A DNA stretch of 64,000 bases, from the NCBI GenBank assembly GCA_040954595.2, contig CM082580.2, positions 10,788,001 to 10,852,000 of the forward strand. Reading direction: 5' to 3'. Under the pieces are notes generated by a model that saw only the letters and a list, made by a program, of their open reading frames with translations, was not told the origin of the DNA and made no database searches. How positions within the stretch are numbered: position 1 is the stretch's first letter; every line of letters begins with the position of its first letter. Both the position numbers and the translations under genes were made by a program. This DNA is from Balanoglossus misakiensis. Taxonomy: Eukaryota > Hemichordata. Positions 1 to 12,600 of the stretch are shown piece by piece.

Positions 1-677
1 AAAGGGGATACAAAATTTGCTTTAAAATTGTCTAGAACGCCATAATTGTTGTTTTTAGGGTTTTCAAAAATTACAATGTGAGCTATTTCCGTCATTTTAC
101 TGACGAGTAGCGTCTGGGAAGGTGGTATCACTGCGAACCAACCTCCGGTCGAATAGATTTTTCCACAAGTTTGTTGTCCATCATTGTCCGTAAGTCCTGA
201 TAAAGTCAACGCGAAACCATAGCCTCTTCGGACGCCTTATCATGTCGTATTTTATCACAGTCTGATACCATATCGCGTCATCCGGCACTGGAATTGTGCT
301 AGGAACTGCTCCGATCTTCAGATTTCCACACAAACATACTTGAAATCTCCCCCAGATTTGGGTTGTACGTGCCCCTTTTGCTAGTACCCCTCATAGTTGT
401 CCCAGTCTGACCAGGTGAAAAAATCGTAGGTGATAATCGAATGAACAGGAAGTGGTACGGGTACTGTCTCCAGTGAACGGGAAATCTTCAGCTGTTCTTC
501 GGGCCGAGCAGAAAATCCTCCTCGAAAACAAAAAAACGACTCACAAATCTCCGTGTGGGACACGATGTGGTGAGTTCTCAGCAACCAACTTTTTTGTTGA
601 GTTTGACTCGCTGGTGAGTCTCTGATCTGGTGGTGACGGTGAAACGTTTAGGGGGAAAAGTCTCGACGTGTTTTGCA
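1..677. other. Region upstream of the RFX6-like gene
   Basis: No open reading frame here looks like a known protein and I see no exon with splice signals. It precedes the first coding exon of the RFX6-like gene, so it should hold the 5' UTR and perhaps the promoter. No TATA box or initiator stands out. Confidence 0.4.
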
Positions 678-3600
678 ATGATGGACACACTTAGCGGAGT
701 CGCGTCGGCCTACAACGTGTACGGGGTTCACGCCACCGACACCTTGTCCACTCATGCCCCCTTCGCCTGGAACCACGACAACGACCAGGTCACGGCACTC
801 CAAGATCTCCAAGTCCACCAAGGCGGAAACTTCAATGACAACGAGGAGGAGGAAGAAGACGACGACGACGACGTTCAAAACGGTGAGTGTATATATGTGC
901 GTGTTTTGGTCTTACTTGTCAAGTACTTTAACCTGAAACTGAACAAAATTTTGACTTACATAATGTAGAGATCTAAATGAAGATACATGTATTGAAGTAT
1001 ACTTACATTGATCTAAAAGCGTGTTTTTTCAGTCCAGGAACGTTCGACAAAAATGTACTTATATATTTAAACATACCAGTCCTCATAGTGCGTTTATTCC
1101 TATAAAAGTCAAGTAAAGATGTAATGTGTTATTTATTGTTGTTTTTACTAAGCCTTTTTAATAGTGTTTAGGTGGAGCGTGGAATCAATTTCCTTTCTTT
1201 GTTTTGTATGACTGTTTCTTTTTCCATAAGTGGTCGTTTTTGTGTAGCGTTTTTCGCAGTTGTGGCCGTATTTAGCGGCGGTAATTCGCTGAGCCTCCAC
1301 TTTTGTCACACGTGTTAAAACAACAAAATGGCTTCGCGGTGGCACAACAAAGACAAAAGCTCTCTATTTGTGTTCGAGTTCACGCTGAATTATTTTTAGG
1401 TTATCTGTGTCCATATCACAGTCAACAAGTGTGTTTTCCTCCGAAGGTGCACAACCCGTGAAAAGGGCCTTGGCTTGTGAGTGTATTTTTCGAAAAGATG
1501 AAAAATGTAAGTGAAACATTTAGCGTTTAAATGCATGGCGCCGTAATTGTTTGAACTGGTCCTTGATGAGATATTGAGTTGGATGACAAACACGGCATTT
1601 GGCGAAAACGATGTCGCAATCCGCGAATGGCCAAACTCTATGAGTGCACGGTTATGAGTGCAACAACAAAGTGACGGACGGCAGCGACACTATTCGTCGA
1701 CAAACCACCTGTTGATTCGATCATCAATAACCCACGAATCGCGATAGCTGTATGAATTTGGCGAGACAGAACAGGTGTAGCAGGGGGGATCATAGCCGCC
1801 ATTGACGCCGGGGTGAAGAGAGACAGCTGTCCATTTGCACGAAGTGCGAAAAATCAACGTGTACTTGTTGAAGACACAACGAATGCAGACACCTAAGAAA
1901 ACACAAGTGTTGAGAACAAACCAATATAAATGTAACACTTCATGTCCAATCACCGATCCAAATTCTTGTTTTTCTTTCCCCATTCACTCTGCCCTCTTTA
2001 CTTTTCCCACGTCGTCGACAATGTATCTTTCGTGATTTCTTTTCCAAATTTTGTTAATTGAGTCAAAAGTCGACTGGGAGGCATGTTATTCAAAAAAGGA
2101 ACACTCTACCCGTTATCTTGTCGTGGTATAGTCGCCAACTTCCTATAAAAATAAATCGGCATTAAATAATATTTATTTATAATGGCATATTAAATGACAT
2201 TTTCAATGTACATTTGATATATTTTTGCAGATATGATTGCACAGTTCCGGTATTAATTAATATTTGTCATTAAATGCTCGGCCTGTGACGATTTTATAGG
2301 GCTTCAGAAGAGACATCGTCATGTACATGTACTGTATATGTGCCAGTGGTGCTCTTTTATCGACAAGTGGGGGCCTTTTCAGTAAAAGCGGTATAAAATG
2401 GGAGGTCGTGACCGTTTCGGTCCTTAAGTTCAGTTGCCACCGTCGACACTTCAGTCTGAGCTGGTCAAAAGCAGACGATTACGGGGGGGGCTAAGTTTGG
2501 GGAAGTCCTTGTATAGTTGCGGTACCCAAGCGAACCATACAAAGGATTTGAAGACTGATTTAGTAAGAAAAAATGACGAGAACTGACTGAACCCCACCGT
2601 TCTGGCGTCATCGACACGTCAGTCAGGATCCATCGCGCCAGTGGGCTTAACATGCAGACAACCCAATTATCCGCCTAGAAAACAGTAACTTCTGTTGATC
2701 CGAATGTCTATTAACATATTATAAATCTTCGACTTGGGGCTTTGTTGTCGTGAAGGGTTCTGAGTTCATCCGATATGGGACACGAGAGGCGACAAACGTT
2801 TTAATGGCCAGGGCTATGACTAGCTTCAAATCAAATAGCTCCCTGGGAACGATTAGGAATCACTTGGGATAAATGCGATGGAATTATCCCAAACTTTGAA
2901 ATGTGGACAAAACATATTCATTTGCGCAAATAAACTTTATCAATGTAGTGATTTCGTGTATTTTCTTAGTTGGTTCCTCTCCTGCAAATTTTTAAGTCCT
3001 AATCATGATACTTTTATATTAAAAAACATGCCAATATGTGGCATGTTTCATTTATAAATTGTTGTAGATTTTGTTCACTTGGTGTCAACAATATCCAGAG
3101 TGGTTGGCCCTGCCCGGGTTAGCCGGTGAGAGGAGGCATTTTCAGTTTTGGTTTTGTCGACCAGAAATGGTTATTTTTTTATATAACGCCACAATTTCTC
3201 AAGAAAAACACACCCAAGAACTTCGTCATTGAAATATTAGAACGCGTTAAATTATAAATATACTAATTTGTTTAGGACACTTTACACCTAGTCGTTAATT
3301 GTTCTCCTTCCGCCCTTCTCCCACAAACTGAACTTAGCCCATCGCTAAGCAACGAATTCTTGGCCGACCAGATCACCCGGGCAGCGAACACCTAACTCCA
3401 CAGGTAGCCTGTAACACTACTTGCATTGGTACTGCCGTCTCCTCCCCATCGCAGATAGAGATGCGATAAGGCACATGGCTTGGGTGGTAGGGTTTCCTAG
3501 CAACGGACTTCTTCTGCGTCGACTGAAGAAAAACAACTATACTCCGCCGTAAATATGTCGCGAGTCGCAGGACTTTTTTCGCCTTTCAAGCTGGTATGAC

Positions 3601-6600
3601 TATTATAGCAACCGGCAGCGAATTAATGTGCGTTTAGTTAACTCTTCAGTATGTCTAGGTGGATCGGTTGAAGTGCATTCTTAGCATGCAGGAATGCAAA
3701 ACACGTGTCTCGAAATTCTTCCAAAAATTTAATCTGCGATTTCTCTGTGACCGCATTTACCTTCAGGTAACGGTCCTTGTATGTATGAATAAACACGGCT
3801 ATCTCGAGCTTGCTTGGTTTGAAATTTATAAATAAACAAATTTCCGTTCAATCCAGGGTTTCTATATGACCACTCAGACAGGCGAAATTCAACTTGATGA
3901 TGGGGGTCTTACCTTGTCAAGGATAATTATTAAGCCATAAAGATCCTAATTTTCACTTAATTGCTGTCAAAAGATGTTTGCGAAGAGACATGAGCGAACA
4001 CGTTTTCCGCTTTGAAGTACCGAGTATGCGCGATTCGGAGTCCGGGGTTCATAGATTACAAGAAGGGGGCGAGTACATTGAAGTAGATCACGCCTAGTAA
4101 AGTTTGTGTGACTGTATCGCTCGTTCTGTCCCCCCGTGCATGGTTACAAACAGGATACGACTATTTCGCAGATACTTCTCGTCTATGCAGGTATGTGTCT
4201 CGTATGCTCTCGTGGGAACCTACTACGCATTGTTTTCATGTGCACTGCCGGATAATGTGCCTCTACAACACTTACAATGATGACCAAACTATACCGCTAG
4301 GAAATAATTAGCTCATCCCTGGGTAATATGTATATTTCTGAGCACAGGAGAGACTATACCGGGCAAATTAAAAACCATACGATATAAATTCATGTGCACT
4401 CATATGTTTGCCGCATCCATAGAAGTTTAGGACACGCCAATGACCACCGCATCGAACTTTGATTGGATAGTGGTCAACACTGTAACATACAAGAAAAATA
4501 AGTTATTTTATTCGTACAATTTTGTTACAATTCCTTTTTGTTGTTTTTTGTTTATGATCTCACACCGGGTATAGCAACTCCTTCAACCAGTTCGCTGGCT
4601 TACCATCGTCGCCCCGCGCCAGTACGTTGGTAAGGTACGCGGCCAATATCTCCTAGTGTCGGCAACAATATCAGCAAACCGCGCTAATTGATTTTGTTCC
4701 TTATCGCCGATATCTAAATAGACACAGGGTTACTTGGGAGGCGAGAAACCGAATTCTCTCCTCCCCTTTCAGAAAAAAAATGACTTTTCTGATTTTTTTT
4801 TGTTATCACGTGCCGCACGACAAAGCTATTGGACTTTATCTTCGCATCTAAGCAGCGTAGAGTGGATGATTGTTAAGATTTATTAGCTCATATATATCGC
4901 ACTCGTTATTGATTTTCTTTCCTCCTTTTTGGTGGCTTGTTGACGCCAGATATTGATTTGTTTCGACTGAACTTAATCATTTACGTGTTTGATAGACTTG
5001 GCGGAGATAAATTCTTACCTGTTCAGTTCATTGGGTCATTAAATTTTGGATCATACCGGGGCGAAGGCTTGGCATTGTCAGCGTCCGACAGCTCTACCAC
5101 TTATAGCGTTGCTAGTCACGGCCTCCCTGCAGCATTATAACCATTCTTTCGCTGATGTTCGAGCCAAGCTCACTATAAACACAGGACGTTCCCCCATCCA
5201 AGTGAAAATAACGAATCGCGGTAAGTTTACAAAATCGCGAAAACTTTTTTTATATATTTATCTTTTTTTTTACTGAATGTTTTGTGACGCACAAAATAGC
5301 AAAGCTTTGTCTCATTATTTTGGACCCCAAAGTTTCCTGGGCATTTGGCCGCGGGTATCATATTGATAATTTTCAGGTCCAAAACAATTACTACTCACTG
5401 TGACGAATGCCGAGAAAACTATCAATAATAACGGTCGCGCCCCTGCAAATGTTCAGTAAAACAAATTCCCCGTTTTCGCACAATTTAAATCTCTGGCTTA
5501 TTTTTGTCGAGGATTTTCCTAATTATTATTCATATGCCATCTACTAATTAGTGTAATGTCGTTCAGTTTGTTGTGTGACAGGCGCCAGGCTCAGGGCCGG
5601 GTGCTTTGAAGTGCCGGGGTGATCGGCAAAGGCAGTGTTTGAGAAAGTAGAATCCCCCTCTCTCCGATGTGACCAACAACTGGTCAATACAACGGGCTAA
5701 TACTTTATCCCTACATACTTCTACAAACCTGTATACTTTCCTAATGTTTTTCAATGTAATAATGACGTAAGGCGAAGAGTCATCGAAGGCGATGTTTGCG
5801 GCCATTCTGTCGGAACCTGTGAAACCAGCGCAGGGGATTTGGCATCGATTGACAAAAGCCGTAGTGTTTTTCCACTTGTGTGCGTTATCCATTCTGTACA
5901 CACAAATTGCAATAACTTACAACCCAGCCTTGCGTTTGTTTATAAACGGGCCAGTTTCGATCTTTATTTAACCATCCAAAGTGTCCAAAAATCCTCACTG
6001 TACATTTATTATTTATTCATGAAGGTTGTCGTATTTTTCCTGAAAGTTTGAGTTTAAAATTATATAGTGCTATTGTGAAGAAATCTTTTCGACACAAAGG
6101 CATCGCGAATCTGTTTGTATTGGGGTGTATGTATCCTTCCCGTGGCTACACCGGAGAAATTCCAAGCGTCTGAAAGAAATGTGGTGAATGAAAAACACAA
6201 AACTCTCCGTCTCTATTTGCCTCTCACCTCCCGTCTCTCCATTGATGGGTGTCTCTCTCCCCCTCTCTCCCTCTCCCTTCCTCTCGCCCTCCCTTTTCCC
6301 CTCCTCTCTCTCTCCAGTTATCAATCGAATAAATGTTTTATTGCATTTCTATATCGTTGTCGGATTCCACGCAAAACTTCGGCGAAGAACGACACGCTTG
6401 ACAATACTTTCAGTTACACATAATCGGACACGACGTTGTTGCATGGCCGGCAAATTGTCGAAGTCAAATATATCCACAAAGGCGACGTTTGCCAAAGCAC
6501 TTGTTGGATAAAGCCCGTAAATCCCATTGTGTCTGGCGGACTAGCGATTACGATCATCGGTTCGACATGGCGTCTTTTGTTCGGGCGATCTTCAGATTTT

Positions 6601-9600
6601 CATTAAAATATTGACTTTCTTTTTTAAACCGCAGAGATGAAGGAGCACGTAGATAAAGAAAATGAAGAGAAGAACTTCGGCAGCACCAAGCTGACTCAGG
6701 AGGAACAGAGTAAGAAACAGTCCCAAATTGCAGCGACATTAAAATGGTGAGTTGGATTGTTGGCGCGGTCTCCGGGGGGCGCCGGTATCATCCGGTTAAT
6801 CGTGCCCGGTCAACGAGTTTTCAACGCTGTGAACTTGAGATACTACCTGCAATCAACAGGTGGTTGAAACAGGGAGAGATTTGTAGCTTTTCTGATTTTC
6901 ACGCGCTTCTTAAACGCAGGGGGCGGGAGAATATATACTACATGTAGTACGTTGTTGGAACATGATTCATGTTTGACCAGGAGGCAGAGAAAATGAATTG
7001 CTAAAATTCAATATGGCAGACAGTCATGCTTGTTGTTCAAATGATTTACTGCAAAAAAATCTTCGTAGGTTGTGAATCCTGCTTTTGTAAAATTAAATTA
7101 AACCCTCTTTAATTTGACATTTCAGGAAATAATTAGGTTTCTTTGTAAAGACTAAATATCCTCATAATCGTTAACAGCGTTCGCCGCAAATGCTCCGCGC
7201 TTCCGATATTGAACCACACTGCACATTACAGAGAATCGGCACAATACCGGTCGCTCGCAAAAATGCCTGTGTATTTTTTGTACAAAGAAAAGCGACTAAT
7301 CCCGGTTAGAGCTACCTGGGCAGTGGAATTCTGCATGTCGGTGTCAAATATGGACTCGAGAACTTGACTTTGTTGTCTGTGTGTTTAAACAACGTCCTTC
7401 GAGTGACAAATTTATCACACTTCGGGCGAAGAGTTATTAGCGGAGCTGTCCCTTAGCGTTTTGCCGTTGACACATCGGAGTCGTTGACGCTGCGATCCTC
7501 ACCGTGATTTTTAGCTTTACGACTTTGTTGGTTTAAGTGCCAAATCTCTCAACAACGAACCTTGACTTTGTGCCCCTGGTAATTAATCTCCGATTTTCGA
7601 CGAATGTTGCTAGCCAAACCCGGCGACTCCCCCTATCAATTTTGTTTTTATTTTCAGCTTAAAAAGTCTGTTTCAACACTTTTAATGGGGTCGTTTTCTT
7701 AGCGTAGTCATTAAATCCACGTCTTCTTCGGCTCTTTTTCAGGCTGGCGGAAAATTACGAACGTGCAGAGGGTGTTTGCTTGCCTCGTTGCGTGTTGTAC
7801 ACGCATTACCTAGACTTCTGCAAGAAGAACAAGTTCACGCCGTCTGGCGCGGCAACATTTGGAAAGGTAAGTCTTCAATTTCATCGGCAGGTGTTTTTTA
7901 ATAGAGGTCGATTTTTCATTTGGGATTTATATTTTCCACTCGCTCGCTAATTTTGGAAGTAAAGGAACGATAAGGCGGTGTCCTGATAGTGACTGAATGT
8001 CAAAAACTCTAATTAAGCCAGTTAGTCAACTAAACTATGCAGCAAATCTTCGTCTGAGTGCAGATTCATTGGTCACCCCAGAGAAATCGATTTTTTTACT
8101 GTGATACGTCCAACATGCCATTCCATCACGTTATGACGCTGACCTGACCACTGAAAGAGTTTGGCTTGGGTCGGGTTGAGAAAAACAACAATTTGTACAT
8201 AATTCGCGAAAATACAAAATTCATCTCAAAAAGTTCTCCTAACTCTACTGATGTGAAGTCTAACTTTTCGGGACAAATCTAGCCAAGATATGCGCATTTG
8301 TAGAAAGCACAACAGAATTTTAATCGTTGGTCAGAGAGAAGAGGAACGGGCCACTGTTCCAGTTCCAACCAAGATAAAAGTATTGATTTTTTCAGTGGAC
8401 CCTAGTCTACATGTCGGTGTTGCTATGGCTACAAGGACTATCTGGAGTCGTGAAAAAAAAACACTGGCCGCAACATATTGTTGAGCAGGTTTGGGGACAC
8501 TTTAAACGGAGTCAATGATATCAATCCGGAATCGGTCCAACTCCATTATCTCTGCAGTTTAACACTATGTGGGCTTGATACTGTCCATATAATCATGTCC
8601 TGATTAAACAACATTTCTTCATCATTTATATTTTCTTCAACGACGAATTGAAATCCCCGATGTCAATGTTGCTACGAGTAGAACAAACAAATCGGGTAGT
8701 TAGGAACAGGGCCGGGGTCAGGCGCACAACAGTCGACTGTTAGCGCAGCTTGGCTACTATTGGTACCACTGTGGTATGTGTCACCGATGTACCATAATTA
8801 CTGGAGCCAACTTTCAAAAGGTTCCATTCACAGCCCTACTTCGCCTATATGCTCGGATCTTTTCTTTCAGTTTTTTTATTGGGCCATTTTTTAGAGTAAT
8901 AGGTGCAAAAGTTGCCGGACTTAAATTGTTCTTATCAAAAAAAAGTTTTAACCTAGAGTCAATGAACGGATCGTTCCGCGCCGTGGCTATTGCGACATCA
9001 ATTCAACTTAAATCAATTCAGGACGTTTTCAATTCACTTTAGTTTGGTTCAATTCAATCAAATCCCGCCCACAGAAAAGATCGACACCAACGCCATACTA
9101 CGAATACAGTATAGTCACGGTGGATACATGTTTTCTGCTTTTCTGTTACGCGTAAGAAACCTCTCAGTTCATGGTTGATCTTCTGTCATTGTCCAATCGC
9201 AGCGCCAGCGTCGCACTGACAACAAAATCAGGCCACTATACCTTTCTATGAAAGTTATGCATTCCCATTAGAACACTTTCATAGTGGACAAAAAATACAT
9301 TAATTAATTTCAATTTCGTAATAAATAGCACATTTGATTATACCAGCTGCACATTTATATACCAGTGACCAGAGTTTTGACATGAATTTTTCCGGGTAAG
9401 AACAGTTATAACTCTGTGCTCATATCAGATTTATGATTGTGACGAAGTTAAATTAATGAAGTTGGACCTTTTATGAAATTGTAAACATATTTGTCCGTCA
9501 CTTTGTTGACTGTTTACGACAATCTAGTTGAGGGAGAGGGGGATAACTTTTCATTTATTTGGTATTTTCCGGGTAAGTTTATTTATAATTGTGATTAATT

Positions 9601-12600
9601 ATACTGTTGTTGTTTTTTATATTGGGAAATGTTAGAAATACTTTCCCATCACCATTACCAAAATTTTATAATACTATAGTTACATACTACATATATTGTA
9701 CATGTATATTCTGGCGGCAAGCCAAAAACAATTTGGAGGGAAAAATAAAATAAAAAGCGTGCTACTCTTTATTTGAAAACTATGAAAGTAAACCAAAATT
9801 GTACTTTTTGTCCTGGCGTAAACTTCATGTGAAACATAGCGACGAGAACACGCGTTTTGTAACAGTCAACTGTAACTGAGCTCAGATCAGCGCAAAACAG
9901 ACGATCTTTTCTCCATTGCAAATACAAGGAATACGGCCATAATAATAATAATCGTAACCGTTCTGAACACAAATTTAAACAGAATTTAAATTTTAATGTA
10001 AAAATTTTAAACATGTGAATGTTTCGTTCACCCTAAGTATATAGTCGTTGTTTTTCATCTCGCTTTGTGCGGCAAACTCAAAGGCCGAATCGACCGATTG
10101 CCACAAAGTGCCTCTCGACAAGTTGATATCATATCATACATTCGTATTTTAGCGGCGACGCGACAGGTGCGCCCCGTCCTTTCAAAAAAAGATCATTTAC
10201 AGACTCGGAAAGCTGCATATTTTGTGAGTCTGGGAGATTTGTGACAGCGGATAAACTTTTCCCTTTAATTTCCAGACAGATTATCGGGTTTGAGCTATTA
10301 GAATAATAAGTCTGACGAAGGCGACAGACAGAAGTGTTGTTGGAACTAGAAACAATCATGGCGTTAAATTACGGTGATTCCAGTCTTGCAGGAAATGAAC
10401 ATTGAAAGGTTGAACTAAACGTTGACTCAGACTAATTCGCTAAGAAAGAAAATGCATGTAAACGAAATATGATAACAAATTAATTGTTTGTGCAAAAAAG
10501 GGTGTGTTGGTTTTCTCATGTGGGATTGGAGTACAGTATTCGAATTTTACGAATGTTGGACAACGGCTGGCATGACGATTATATTGGACCGAGAGGTTGT
10601 GTGGCTTCAGGCAGGCGGCCCTCGGTCAAACAGTGCAGGACACGGCGTCGACACGACCATTTACCGACCACAGACGATACATTTAAACATAGTGGAGGCA
10701 GCCATTTGTAATACACAGCGCGAAGCAAAGTAAAACATTATCTCAGTTTTTTTGCTGCTGCTGCCTGGGGAAACGTGTAACTCCGCCGTCTGCTTGATCA
10801 GTAAACACCAAATAGTCAATGTGAACATAATTTTGTGATATCAATCACTCGATCTTCACACTTTGTATAGGGCTGGGCTGACCGATGAGCTGGACATTAA
10901 CGACCGTTAGTGGCTGTGCCTATTCAACACAGTGCAATCTCTGAATAATTTCTCCGTCACAATCTTGTCTAATTTTAAAATAACGAAAGTGGCGGGTTTT
11001 AGGTTGTTGTCATACCTGAAATATTGGCGGGAAATCCACGGAATTGTCCACGAACCCCAAAATCGGATTCCGAAATTAACATGCCGAAGACATGGTGTCC
11101 GATCACCAAATCGGCAGTACTATAAAAGGGACAAAGATGACGCCATTAATTCCAAATGTAAAAGTATTTTCATGGAATTTTTGTGTATGCCAAAGGCTTT
11201 CGGGTTTACACGGGTAAAGTTGACGCTCTGTTAAGCCACTTTGTCTGTGGTGAAGCTACATAGAAATCAAAACATAATGTTTTGTATGTGTGTCTGTGTG
11301 TTGTAGAAATATGACGTTCATGGTTTGTGAACTTCAAAAACATTCATTTGTTTAATCGACAACGAATAATGAAAATGCGCCATGTTAATGGGTTTTAGCC
11401 GAAAAGATAAAGTAATGGACATTTGTAGTGACATTGTCTGATATTTGTGTTTGCCCTCTCCCGTCGACTGAGAGTAAACTGTGGGTTTTTTGACGCACTG
11501 AATTAAAATTTTAATGCGTGGCACACGCATGAACGCAACGGCGAGTAGTTGCCGGGGGAACGTCGCCTAGGGCAACCATCTTTGATCGGGAGGGTAAACA
11601 CGATAATGAAATATTTAGAAAACAAAAAGAAAAAAAACAAGTGCAGATGTGTATCAGTCCACGATCAGGGGATTAACGTTCACCGCCATTATCAAATACA
11701 CTGTACAATCAGGTGCTCCAACGTTCAAAGGCACTCTAGTATATGTACAGTCAGTGACTATACGTCTGTGCCAACAACGGCGAGGCGTGGCGAGATCTTA
11801 TGCGGCGCAGTGGAATACATTACACGGTGTTTCTTTGTGTACAAAGTGCATAATATTTATCACAACAGATAATTAGAACCGGCTCGAGCAAATCAAATGT
11901 TGTCTGGGTTTATCATCAACGAAGCATTTTTACACTGATTAGTGCCTAACTCGACAAGGAAGCGGTTCACCGTAAACTGCAATTCAAGTCAAGACGCGAA
12001 AAGAAAAGCCGATATAAAACACATGATTTAAGAGCACAGAAACATTATGAACGTTGACCCTTTACTCTGACAAAAATTTAACAATCATCGTGATCTTTTT
12101 CTGTCAGGTTATCAGACAAAAGTTCCCTAAACTGACAACGAGGCGACTGGGCACCAGAGGCCAATCCAAGTAAGTGGAAGACAGCATAAGCTGTCGACAA
12201 AACAGACCTGAGTAACAAGAACAGTATAGCTGTAATTTTGGGCATCTATTAAGCATTTCTGCTCCAGATAACATATGGTCTCTTGTCATATTCCCTACAG
12301 TATAATGAAGCGTGCGGACTTGTAATCTGATCATCAACATAGCCTATATGAGACATATTACATTGTTCATAGTTGAAAATTGGATTCAGGTCATATATTG
12401 TTTTCAAACGAAGATATCGTCATCATCGTCGTCGTCGTCATCGTCATCATTAAGTTTATGCAATGAACGTAAAATGGAAGTTTTACATTGTTCGTAACAC
12501 TCCCTTTCTCGAAATTCAATTCTTTAACGCCACTATTCTATGTTGCACAGATATCACTACTATGGGATTGGTATCAAAGAGACGTCCATCTATTACCATT

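Larger units (their letters stand above)
883..6634 (+). other. Intron 1 of the RFX6-like gene (5.75 kb)
   Basis: The donor is CG|GTGAGT after the acidic N-terminal exon and the acceptor is CCGCAG before exon 2. It contains an X-box-like site with a short open exon-like stretch about 50 bp beyond it, and a pyrimidine-rich CT tract near 6240-6320. No other coding exon was recognised. Confidence 0.6.
7867..12107 (+). other. Intron 3 of the RFX6-like gene (4.2 kb)
   Basis: The intron splits the DNA-binding domain between ATFGK and VIRQKF. The donor is AAG|GTAAGT and the acceptor TTTTTCTGTCAG. It contains two consensus X-boxes listed separately. Open frames within it have no recognisable protein character. 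Confidence 0.7.

Noticed and set aside
3555-3593. Short open stretch taken as an in-frame first exon of RFX6
   Set aside because: Its phase does not continue into exon 2; kept only as a possible upstream ORF. The acidic exon at 678-882 has the right phase.
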